Of a stretch of DNA of 34,630 nucleotides, positions 28,268 through 34,630 are shown one piece after another; position 1 is the first letter of the stretch, and each line of letters opens with the position of its first letter. Below the pieces are notes generated by a model. That model saw nothing but the letters and a program-made list of their open reading frames with translations. It was not told where the DNA came from and did no database searches. The position numbers and the translations under genes are program-made. This stretch comes from Gammaproteobacteria bacterium. GTDB lineage: Bacteria > Pseudomonadota > Gammaproteobacteria > UBA1113. The DNA lies in the NCBI GenBank assembly GCA_021773295.1, contig JAJFKI010000018.1, positions 1-34,630 of the forward strand, read 5' to 3'.

Positions 28268-28609
28268 TTAACCCGGCGGCCAATGCATTGGTCGTCCACC
28301 TAGTAAGTGCATGTGAAGATGAAACACGGTTTGCCCAGCACCAGCATTGCAATTAGTAACAACACGGTAACCGTCATCAGCAATTTCTAATTGCTTTGCC
28401 ATGACACTAGCCGTTTGCAACATGTGCCCCAACAGCGCATGGTGTTCTGTTGCGATATCATTGGTGGTTGCTATGTGTTGTTTAGGAATAATAAGCTGAT
28501 GAACCGGTGCCTGAGGATTAATATCATCAAATACAATGACTAACTCATCTTCATAGCGTTTTGTCGCCGGAATATCACCATTTACAATGCCACAAAATAA
28601 ACAATCCAA
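28268..28609 (-). CDS. HIT family (HINT-type) protein
   Basis: This 113-residue cytoplasmic protein has the histidine triad HLHMH at residues 97-101 (QTVFHLHMHLLGGRP), typical of HINT-branch nucleotide phosphoramidases that hydrolyse AMP-lysine or AMP-amide bonds. MDCLFCGIVNGDIPATKRYED and NPQAPVHQLIIPKQHI are family motifs; two Cys near the N-terminus (residues 3 and 6) occur in many bacterial members. The start is TTG (28609-28607), with AAGGA 8 nt before it; no ATG fits the conserved N-terminus. It is first in a likely operon with folE. Confidence 0.93.
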   Translation of the reverse strand: MDCLFCGIVNGDIPATKRYEDELVIVFDDINPQAPVHQLIIPKQHIATTNDIATEHHALLGHMLQTASVMAKQLEIADDGYRVVTNCNAGAGQTVFHLHMHLLGGRPMHWPPG

Positions 28610-28646
28610 AGAATGTTTCCTTTTTATTTGATCGTTGATTGCAGCA

Positions 28647-28674
28647 ATGCTACCACAGCTAGGTATCTACACAA
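28647..28674 (-). promoter_or_regulatory. Candidate promoter for the HIT-folE operon
   Basis: On the minus strand TTGTGT (28674-28669), a 16-nt spacer and TAGCAT (28652-28647) lie about 38 bases before the TTG start of the HIT gene. Spacing is slightly short and the -10 box matches four of six consensus bases. No better candidate stands in the gap. Confidence 0.45.
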
Positions 28675-28691
28675 GCTTGTACGTTCACATT

Positions 28692-28726
28692 CCCTCCCCT
28701 TTGTGGGGGAGGGTTAGGGTGGGGGG
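28692..28726. repeat. REP-like G/C-run palindrome
   Basis: CCCTCCCC (28692-28699) pairs with GGGGAGGG (28706-28713), followed by TTAGGGTGGGGGG. This pattern of a short stem plus a G-rich tail resembles REP sequences dispersed in many proteobacterial genomes. It lies between the divergent HIT and trhO genes, upstream of both. A similar GGGGGAGGG block is at 29653-29661. Confidence 0.7.
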
Positions 28727-28826
28727 TAAAGAAACACGCTCAGTTTCTAGAAGGGGTATACATCTCCCACTATTTCGCATAAAATTTGCTCCTATCAATG
28801 TATAGAAAAATCAAGGTGAAAGCAGC

Positions 28827-29624
28827 ATGAAGATTATCAATATCGCCGGTTATCGATTTGCGCCATTATCGGACTTAGAGAACTTGAAGCAGCAAATGCT
28901 CGATGTTTGCCATCGCTTAGCGATTTTTGGGTCTATTATTTTGGCTGAGGAGGGCATTAATTTAATGCTTGCTGGCACCCGCGCGGCGATCGACGAGTTC
29001 CAAGCCTTTTTGGAGCGGTATCCTGAATTCCAGGACATGACATTTAAAGAAAGTATATCTGATAAACAATCTTTTGAGCGAATATATGTCAAAATCAAGC
29101 TGGAAACGATTCCTATCAGAGTTGCTTTCGTCGATCCCCTTAATCACCCTGCACCCTATATTCAAGCGAAACAGCTTAAGGAATGGCTGGATGAAGGTAA
29201 AGATATTGTGTTACTCGATACGCGTAATGAATATGAAATCGAGTACGGTAGCTTTGAAAATGCTGTGAGTTTAGATATCGATAATTTCAACGAATTAGAA
29301 GCTAAATTAGACGAACTTCTTCAAACGTGCGGTGAAAAGACGATAGTTAGTTTTTGTACGGGAGGCATTCGTTGCGAAAAAGCTGCACCTTTGATGCAAC
29401 AAAAAGGTTTCAAAGAGGTTTACCAGCTTGAAGGCGGGATCTTACGCTATTTTGAAGAATGCGGGGGTGCTCATTACCAGGATGATTGTTTTGTTTTCGA
29501 TCAAAGAGTGGCTTTAACCCCAGACTTAAGTCCTGTGGAGGAAAGCAAATACCGCGTCCAGAAATATCGGAATGCTGATGGGTCGAGAAGCTATCCCCAT
29601 CGTACTTCAAAATGCGAGATTTAG
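28827..29624 (+). CDS. trhO: tRNA uridine(34) hydroxylase, rhodanese-domain (TrhO/UPF0176)
   Basis: TrhO family proteins introduce the 5-hydroxyl group at uridine 34 of tRNAs with oxygen. The 265-residue protein has the N-terminal ferredoxin-like domain (VCHRLAIFGSIILAEEGINLMLAG) and a rhodanese domain with LLDTRNEYEIEYGSF and active-site Cys177 in FCTGGIRCEKA. GGILRYFEECGG and DDCFVFDQRVAL follow. E. coli TrhO (about 350 residues) has a longer Cys-rich tail that is absent here. The last ten residues, YPHRTSKCEI, and the TAG stop are read from a repeat terminus, so the original C-terminus was replaced or trimmed. ATG 28827 follows AAGGTGAAAGC. Family sure; activity of this version untested. 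Confidence 0.9.
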   Translation: MKIINIAGYRFAPLSDLENLKQQMLDVCHRLAIFGSIILAEEGINLMLAGTRAAIDEFQAFLERYPEFQDMTFKESISDKQSFERIYVKIKLETIPIRVAFVDPLNHPAPYIQAKQLKEWLDEGKDIVLLDTRNEYEIEYGSFENAVSLDIDNFNELEAKLDELLQTCGEKTIVSFCTGGIRCEKAAPLMQQKGFKEVYQLEGGILRYFEECGGAHYQDDCFVFDQRVALTPDLSPVEESKYRVQKYRNADGSRSYPHRTSKCEI

Positions 29625-29644
29625 GCGATTTGATTTTTGCCCCC
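29592..29644 (+). repeat. Left half of a type II repeat, overlapping the trhO 3' end
   Basis: TATCCCCATCGTACTTC followed by the CAAAATGCGAGATTTAGG core and TTTTTGCCCCC matches the left arm of the copy at 34430. After 29644 the family sequence stops, and a REP-like CTTGCCGGGGGAGGG continues to about 29661. The right half is missing at this place. Its first 33 bases are translated as the end of trhO. Confidence 0.8.
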
Positions 29645-29709
29645 TTCTTGCCGGGGGAGGGAATAGGATAAGTCGAACGCTCTATCTCTGATTAGTTTGG
29701 GCTAAAAAT

Positions 29710-29738
29710 TTGCATATTGGTTTGGTTTTTAGGATAAT
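29710..29738 (+). promoter_or_regulatory. Sigma-70 promoter for ppa
   Basis: TTGCAT (29710-29715), a 17-nt spacer and GATAAT (29733-29738) stand 36 bases before the ppa start. Five of six -10 bases match consensus and the spacer is optimal. A separate transcript for ppa is likely. Confidence 0.65.
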
Positions 29739-29774
29739 GCTGCCTCCTAAATGTAACTAGAAAAGGTTTATAGT

Positions 29775-30305
29775 ATGGATTTAAGCAAAGTCGGTCCTGG
29801 TGATAATGCGCCGGAAGAAGTGAATGTTATCATTGAAATTCCAGCCAATAGTGGTCCTGTTAAATATGAAGTCGATAAAAGCACAGGTGCCATGTTTGTA
29901 GATCGCTTCATGCGCAGTGCCATGTTTTATCCTTGTAACTATGGTTATATCCCGAAGACATTGTCTGATGATGGTGATCCCGCTGACGTATTGGTGCTTA
30001 CGCCAATGCCATTGATTTCAGGCTCTGTGATCAAAGCGCGTCCTATTGGTGTCTTGAATATGGTTGACGAATCTGGTGGTGATGCGAAAATTTTAGCAGT
30101 TCCCGTGGATAAGTTAACACCAATGTATCACCATGTTAGATCGCCTCAGGATGTCCCAGAACATACCTTAGAGATTATTGCCCACTTCTTTGAACATTAT
30201 AAAGATCTCGAGCCTAACAAATGGGTGAAATTAGAAGGCTGGTCTGATGCTGTTGAAGCCATCAAGGAAATTCAAGGCAGCATTGAGCGTTTTCAGGCGG
30301 GATAA
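29775..30305 (+). CDS. ppa: Inorganic pyrophosphatase (family I)
   Basis: The 176-residue soluble enzyme hydrolyses pyrophosphate to phosphate and pulls biosynthetic reactions forward. It has the exact length of the E. coli enzyme. The active-site set is visible: Glu in NVIIEIPAN, Lys in PVKYEVDK, Arg in VDRFM, Tyr in YPCNYGYIP, the metal-binding [10 protein letters not shown] motif (near residues 65-74), and the Asp/Lys residues in [12 protein letters not shown]. It has its own promoter and is flanked by oppositely oriented repeat ends at 29592 and 30346. Confidence 0.97.
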   Translation: MDLSKVGPGDNAPEEVNVIIEIPANSGPVKYEVDKSTGAMFVDRFMRSAMFYPCNYGYIPKTLSDDGDPADVLVLTPMPLISGSVIKARPIGVLNMVDESGGDAKILAVPVDKLTPMYHHVRSPQDVPEHTLEIIAHFFEHYKDLEPNKWVKLEGWSDAVEAIKEIQGSIERFQAG

Positions 30306-30323
30306 GTGCAATCAAGTCTATGC

Positions 30324-30346
30324 CATTTTGAGGTACGATGAGTATA
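30324..30346 (-). repeat. Solitary type II repeat terminus after ppa
   Basis: CATTTTGAGGTACGATGAG followed by TATA is the reverse complement of the type II end TATACTCATCGTACCTC plus AAAATG. No inner arm accompanies it. It lies 19 bases after the ppa stop, inverted with respect to the half copy at 29592. Confidence 0.65.
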
Positions 30347-30444
30347 TTGTACTAAGTTTCGTGTTCAATGGCCGTTTCTAGGTTAAAAATAAATCAGGCA
30401 GGCGATTATCTTTATCTAATAAGTACTTAAAAGGAAATTAGGTG

Positions 30445-30473
30445 TTGAAAATCATGCTAATTCCCCGAATAAT
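30445..30473 (+). promoter_or_regulatory. Candidate promoter for the secretion genes
   Basis: TTGAAA (30445-30450), a 17-nt spacer and AATAAT (30468-30473) stand about 37 bases before the TolC-like start. A TATATA at 30491 is too close to the gene to serve well. The rest of 30347-30509 is AT-rich with no gene visible. Confidence 0.5.
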
Positions 30474-30509
30474 ACTAAATGGCTCTACTGTATATAAAAG
30501 GGATTGAAT

Positions 30510-32372
30510 ATGCCGCAGAAAAATTTGTTTGCATTGACGTGTTTCCTCATTAGCACGCTCGCTGCCTTTTCTATTTTTGCTTCCAGCGCGCAGGCATATT
30601 CCCTCAATCAAGCCATTGCTCAAACCATGGCAACTCATCCAGATATTTTAAGTAACAAATCCAATATACAAGCCTCAAGACATGACGTGCGTGAAGCCAA
30701 AGGTGGTTGGTATCCTTCGGTGGACATTGAAGGTGGTGCCGGCCGTGAGCGCAGTGATAATCCCGCTACAAGGGCCGCAGGTGAAGGTTCGAGAACCTTC
30801 AGCCGTACAGAAAGTGAGTTTATAGGCAGCCAATTATTATTCGATGGTGGTAATGTTACCAATACCATTAGACAGCGTAGAGCATTATTAGGTGCGAGCA
30901 AATTCCAATTAGCACAAGCAAAAGAATTATTAGGCTTTGCCGCTGCTGATGCCTACCTTAATGTCATGCGCACGCGGCGTTTGGTGGGTATTGCTAAGAA
31001 AGATGTCATAACTCACCGTGGCATTTTAACGAAAATCAGAAAACGTTTAAAAGCTGGTGCTGGGCGTAAGTCGGAAGTTGAGTTGGCTGAAAGCCGACTC
31101 GCTCAAGCCCAAGCAACCTTAGCTCGCCGAATTGGTGAAGCACGTGATGCTGGTGATACCTTTATTCGCGTAGTGGGTATGTCAGCGCCTCGATATATGA
31201 AGACGCCACATATGCCTAAAATTTTGCCTGTAGATTTAGGCGCGGCCCAACTCGCGGCGAATCAATCCAATCCAACTATCGCCGCTGCAGAATCTCAGTA
31301 TGAAGCCAGCCGTGATGCTGTCGGTGTGGCACGTTCTAGTTTCTTTCCTAGAATTACCTTTGACATGAGTGCTTCTTACGACAATAACTTAGATGGTGTG
31401 CGTGGACATAATAATGATGCTATGGCCATGCTGCGTTTAACGTATAACCTATTTAAAGGCGGCAGTGACAAAGCCTCCGTGGATGCAGCAAATGCTCGTA
31501 AGATGGTAGCTTTGCACGATGCGCAAAATATTAGACGCGAAGTAAACGAAAGTGTTGCTCTGGCTTGGAATGGCTTAATAGCAGCGCAACAACGCTTACC
31601 ACATTTAAGAGTCCATTCGAAACAAAGTTATAATGTGTCGCAGTCCTATAAAAAACAATTTGTGTTGGGTCAAAGAACCTTATTTGATTTATTGAATGCT
31701 CAATCAGAATATTTTACAGCAGATGCTTCTTATGTCTCTGGACAGTATGATGTGAAAATTCAATCTTATCGACTACTTGCGTCCATGGGCATACTAAATC
31801 AAGTCGTCTTTTTTGCCGACACGCATCCAGGCCCTCATTATGACATGGCTAAGGTGAAAAGTAAGACAAATTTTGCAAGGAATGCTAAAGCCACCAAGCT
31901 TGCAAATCATTCTAACAGCCCTGTAATACAATGGTTACCGAATGCTAAACAACTGCAGATCACCCACACTCCAATGTTAGTGCAGGCATCACCAGACATC
32001 GTTGCGCCACCGATGCTAAGCAAGTCTGAAAGAGAGAAACAAGTAGCGAAAGATGCTAAGAATCACTTCTTAGTTATGAACAAAGCGACGATTAAACCAG
32101 ATAATCGCTACACGATTCATTTGCTAGCAGCCCATAAAAAGAAAACCATAGATGACTTTATCCAAGGTCACCATCTCAAAAAGCAAAGCACTATAGTTCA
32201 TATTAAAAACAATGATAAAACATGGTATGTCTTGTTGTATGGTGATTACCCTACTCGACAATTAGCAAGAAAAGCAATGAAGGTATTACCGCAAGATTTG
32301 CAAAAATTAAAACCATATACCATTAGTGCAAAAGAAGTGTCAGAGGCTATTATTAAAACGGCCTTATCCTAG
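30510..32372 (+). CDS. TolC-family outer membrane protein with C-terminal SPOR-like domain
   Basis: The 620-residue protein starts at ATG 30510, six bases after AAGGGA. Residues 1-29 are a signal peptide ending SSAQA. Residues about 30-440 are a TolC-type repeat pair: LNQAIAQTMATHPDI, SQLLFDGGNV, and in the second half LTYNLFKGG and QFVLGQRTLFDLLNAQSEYFTA, the type I secretion TolC signature. It would form the outer-membrane and periplasmic tunnel. A linker of about 90 residues rich in Lys, Ala and Pro leads to residues 531-610, where YTIHLLAA, then KTWYVLLYGDYPTRQLARKAM and LPQDLQKLKPYT match the SPOR fold that binds denuded septal peptidoglycan. This domain is not part of ordinary TolC. The ABC ATPase gene begins 25 nt later. 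TolC part sure; SPOR part likely from its pattern. Confidence 0.9.
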   Translation: MPQKNLFALTCFLISTLAAFSIFASSAQAYSLNQAIAQTMATHPDILSNKSNIQASRHDVREAKGGWYPSVDIEGGAGRERSDNPATRAAGEGSRTFSRTESEFIGSQLLFDGGNVTNTIRQRRALLGASKFQLAQAKELLGFAAADAYLNVMRTRRLVGIAKKDVITHRGILTKIRKRLKAGAGRKSEVELAESRLAQAQATLARRIGEARDAGDTFIRVVGMSAPRYMKTPHMPKILPVDLGAAQLAANQSNPTIAAAESQYEASRDAVGVARSSFFPRITFDMSASYDNNLDGVRGHNNDAMAMLRLTYNLFKGGSDKASVDAANARKMVALHDAQNIRREVNESVALAWNGLIAAQQRLPHLRVHSKQSYNVSQSYKKQFVLGQRTLFDLLNAQSEYFTADASYVSGQYDVKIQSYRLLASMGILNQVVFFADTHPGPHYDMAKVKSKTNFARNAKATKLANHSNSPVIQWLPNAKQLQITHTPMLVQASPDIVAPPMLSKSEREKQVAKDAKNHFLVMNKATIKPDNRYTIHLLAAHKKKTIDDFIQGHHLKKQSTIVHIKNNDKTWYVLLYGDYPTRQLARKAMKVLPQDLQKLKPYTISAKEVSEAIIKTALS

Positions 32373-32397
32373 TTCATAACTCGCAACGGAGGATGCA

Positions 32398-34422
32398 ATG
32401 AGTGTAGAAGCCTCGCATATGATTGATGAAGATTCACAATTAGCGTCATTAAAAGCTGTTTGTCGATTAAAAGGCTATGCTGTAGCGGAAACACTGTTAC
32501 AGCAATTTCTGTTACACCCAGAAAGTGCTTATCGAGACCAAAGAATTCGCATCAGCCAGCGCACGATTAAATTAGAAAAAATAAATACAATTCACTTACC
32601 CATCGTGCTGAAGTTAAAAAACAATAGTGCTTGTGTGCTGACAGCGATTAATAGTGATAATAGTGTTCATATTATTGCTCCGGATATTGAGCAAGACTCT
32701 ATTAAAATTTCTTATAATGATTTACAGCAAGAGTATGCAGGTGACGCTATCAGTGTCGAGGCAGTGACGAAAACACAAAGAACGAATATTAATTTACAGC
32801 ATTTGATTGTTTCATTTCGTAAGCCATTGCTGACTGTGGCCGCATTAAGTTTTTTTATTGCGACACTCACATTTGCGATACCAGGATTTACTTACCTGGC
32901 TATAAGTAAGCTGCAAGCCAGTGCGACGCAAGTGGCTCTCTGGCTACCAGCATTGCTAACTGCTATTGCTATTTGTCTCATGGGGGTTTTTCATATTTAT
33001 CGTTTACGTTGTGCCGACAAATTAGAAAAAAACTATACGCTGTTTTTACGACAGAAAATTTCACACATTATTTCTAGTATCAATTTGAGTCGTTATCAAA
33101 AACATTCACAACAATTAGCAACCTTATATTATCAATTTAATCAAGCAAACACTTGGCTGTCTTTAGTCAGCATAAAATGTGTGAGTCTCATCTTTAGTGT
33201 AGTTTCCTTGTGTTTTGTAGCGGTCCTTGTAGGTTGGCTCAGTATGATTCCTATTGTGGCAGTACTAGCAACGCTGGCATTATCATTATCTATTGCACGT
33301 CGTCGTGCGCAACATATGCCATTGAGTGAAGCACAAGTGTTACCCACGGCTGCAGCTTATAAAACCGTCGGCGCTGAAAATTTATTAATGAAAGAAATTG
33401 AAAATTTACCCAGCCAGCCAATTAAATATAAAAATTGGCATGGCTTATTACCAAATTTAATTTGTATTTTCATGTTTTTAGGATTGACCGTAGTCGGGAT
33501 TGAAAATCACGTGCAAGGTGGTTTTTCCATCATGGCGTTAGCCACGGCCTTGGTCCTGTCGTTAATGGCATTGATGCCTTATCAGCGTTTCTATCATGTG
33601 TTGGAACAAACTTTTAATTTAAAAAGTGGTTTAAACACACTTAATTTTCTGCAGCAAGAATGGCTGGAAACCATGCAGCCCATGACACGAGAAACCTTTA
33701 AGGGCAGCATTGAATTAAAAGGCATCGACTTTAATTATCTGACACAAACCCAAACTTTTATCCATGATTTGTCGCTGTCGATAAAGCCGGGTGAGCGAGT
33801 TGGTATTATTGGTAGTATTGGCTCTGGTAAATCCACGTTATTAAAATTAATGGCAGGTTTATTATTAGCAGATTCTGGTTGTGTTATGTTAGACGGCAAT
33901 GCTATCGATCATTGTGATACGCATTTACTTACGACAGCAGTGAGTTATGTACCGCAAAAACCGACAATTCTAGCAGGCACCTTGCGTGATAATATTGTTG
34001 CAAAAGCACCATGGTTAAGTGATGATGAAATCATCCTTACTTTACGTCGCTTAGGCGCGGATGAAATTTTTCTAAGGATGCCTGTTGGCTTAAACACTCA
34101 CGTTAGTAGCAGCGGTGAGCCTTTATCGATTGGACAGCAACAATTAATCAGCTTGGCGCGCGCTGCGGTGACTACGCCTTCCGTATTACTTTTTGATGAA
34201 CCTACAGCGACGCTGGATAATAATTCAGAAAAACATTTCTTACGTTTTGTTGAAAATTATAATCCTGCCGCTAGCATGGTCATTGTCACTCATAAAATGG
34301 CAATGCTGCGCTTAGTGGATCGCGTCATCGTATTGCAAGATGGTAAAATTCTTGCGGATGGGGATAAAGAACAAGTGTTATCAGTGATCAAGCAAGTCAA
34401 AAGCGCTACCAAGTGGCAATGA
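32398..34422 (+). CDS. Type I secretion ABC transporter/ATPase (LapB/HlyB-like)
   Basis: The 674-residue inner-membrane protein energises export through a TolC channel. Residues 1-125 resemble the C39-peptidase-like domain but lack the Cys/His catalytic arrangement (NSACVLTAI stands where the His strand would be), so it should bind substrate without cutting it, as in HlyB and LapB. About six transmembrane segments lie between 147 and 394. The ATPase domain has Walker A GSIGSGKST (472-480), Q-loop Gln520, signature LSIGQ (576-580; LSGGQ is usual), Walker B VLLFDEPTATLD (596-607) and His632. GGAGG precedes ATG 32398. The membrane-fusion partner expected for the system is not in the window. Substrate unknown; large adhesins or RTX proteins are the usual cargo. 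Confidence 0.92.
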   Translation: MSVEASHMIDEDSQLASLKAVCRLKGYAVAETLLQQFLLHPESAYRDQRIRISQRTIKLEKINTIHLPIVLKLKNNSACVLTAINSDNSVHIIAPDIEQDSIKISYNDLQQEYAGDAISVEAVTKTQRTNINLQHLIVSFRKPLLTVAALSFFIATLTFAIPGFTYLAISKLQASATQVALWLPALLTAIAICLMGVFHIYRLRCADKLEKNYTLFLRQKISHIISSINLSRYQKHSQQLATLYYQFNQANTWLSLVSIKCVSLIFSVVSLCFVAVLVGWLSMIPIVAVLATLALSLSIARRRAQHMPLSEAQVLPTAAAYKTVGAENLLMKEIENLPSQPIKYKNWHGLLPNLICIFMFLGLTVVGIENHVQGGFSIMALATALVLSLMALMPYQRFYHVLEQTFNLKSGLNTLNFLQQEWLETMQPMTRETFKGSIELKGIDFNYLTQTQTFIHDLSLSIKPGERVGIIGSIGSGKSTLLKLMAGLLLADSGCVMLDGNAIDHCDTHLLTTAVSYVPQKPTILAGTLRDNIVAKAPWLSDDEIILTLRRLGADEIFLRMPVGLNTHVSSSGEPLSIGQQQLISLARAAVTTPSVLLFDEPTATLDNNSEKHFLRFVENYNPAASMVIVTHKMAMLRLVDRVIVLQDGKILADGDKEQVLSVIKQVKSATKWQ

Positions 34423-34429
34423 TTCTTTC

Positions 34430-34593
34430 TGTACTCATCATACCTCAAAATGCGAGATTTAGGCGATTTGCTTTTTGCCCCCGTACAGGCTTTGAAATTT
34501 GTCAATAGACCGGCTATTACCTGCATTTCAAAGCCTGCACGGGAACAAAAATCAACTCGCCTAAATCTTGCATTTTCATCTGTAATGGGTATA
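34430..34593 (+). repeat. Complete type II long-hairpin MITE-like element, 164 bp
   Basis: The left end TGTACTCATCATACCTC runs into the AAAATGCGAGATTTAGG core; the right end finishes with an imperfect copy closing GGGTATA. Arms 34480-34498 and 34525-34543 pair at 18 of 19 positions, and AATAG (34504-34508) pairs with CTATT (34514-34518). Length matches the type I copy (163 bp). The middle stem sequence differs from type I but still pairs. It directly follows the ABC gene and could terminate or stabilise its mRNA. Bases 34594-34630 show nothing recognisable. Confidence 0.88.
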
Positions 34594-34630
34594 TCAGTCA
34601 TTTCAATCAAAGTAGTGTTGGTGTACAATC

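Noticed and set aside
29592..30346. CRISPR array or composite transposon carrying ppa
   Set aside because: The repeats are too few and irregularly spaced for CRISPR, and there is no transposase; ppa has its own promoter and normal core-gene features.
30504..30509. TTG start for the TolC-like gene
   Set aside because: AAGGGA directly abuts TTG 30504, while ATG 30510 has a six-base spacer and begins a normal signal peptide.
34290..34628. Open frame of 112 codons on the minus strand
   Set aside because: It is made of the type II repeat plus the antisense of the ABC gene; frames of this kind arise wherever the repeat lies.

Overview
This 34.6 kb window is bacterial chromosome from a gammaproteobacterium with moderately AT-rich DNA. 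The backbone order is tpiA, secG, tRNA-Leu, nuoA to nuoN, tRNA-fMet, rimP, nusA, infB, rbfA, truB, rpsO, pnp. From memory, this order fits Legionellales (Legionella/Coxiella relatives); the exact lineage is an inference and was not tested.

Layout. Positions 1-1180 are accessory DNA: a palindromic repeat cut by the window edge and abutted head-to-head by a second one, a decayed Fic-family gene, another imperfect palindrome, and a hairpin over the ribosome binding site of an AAA/DUF4143 ATPase gene (1178-2500). Positions 2557-18431 carry tpiA-secG, tRNA-Leu(GAG) and a complete 14-gene NADH:quinone oxidoreductase (complex I) operon. Positions 18565-27481 hold initiator tRNA-fMet and the classic transcription/translation/RNA-decay cluster, with one small NTF2/SnoaL-like gene between truB and rpsO. 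Positions 27495-28674 hold a convergent HIT-folE pair. Then come trhO (tRNA-uridine hydroxylase family), ppa, and a two-gene type I secretion module: a TolC-like outer-membrane protein fused to a C-terminal SPOR-like domain, and a LapB/HlyB-type ABC ATPase with a degenerate C39 domain. No membrane-fusion protein gene is visible before the window ends.

The most unusual signal is a family of about 163-bp long-hairpin repeats with roughly 30-bp terminal inverted repeats beginning TATACTC and apparent TA target sites, the architecture of Correia/NEMIS-type MITEs. Two type I copies 28 kb apart (1-138 and 28097-28259, opposite orientation) differ at one base in 138. A type II copy (34430-34593) keeps the ends and the hairpin tip but has a different middle stem in which six base pairs have changed on both sides. 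One copy fills the whole HIT-folE gap and supplies the folE Shine-Dalgarno sequence inside its terminal repeat. A half copy supplies the last ten codons and the stop of trhO. A solitary end lies after ppa. The repeats therefore appear to have been recently mobile and to have been taken up as gene parts.

Working together: the nuo operon builds the respiratory proton pump; tRNA-fMet, rimP, nusA, infB, rbfA, truB, rpsO and pnp cover translation initiation, ribosome maturation, tRNA modification and RNA turnover; ppa and tpiA are central metabolism; the TolC-SPOR/ABC pair probably exports a large unidentified protein.
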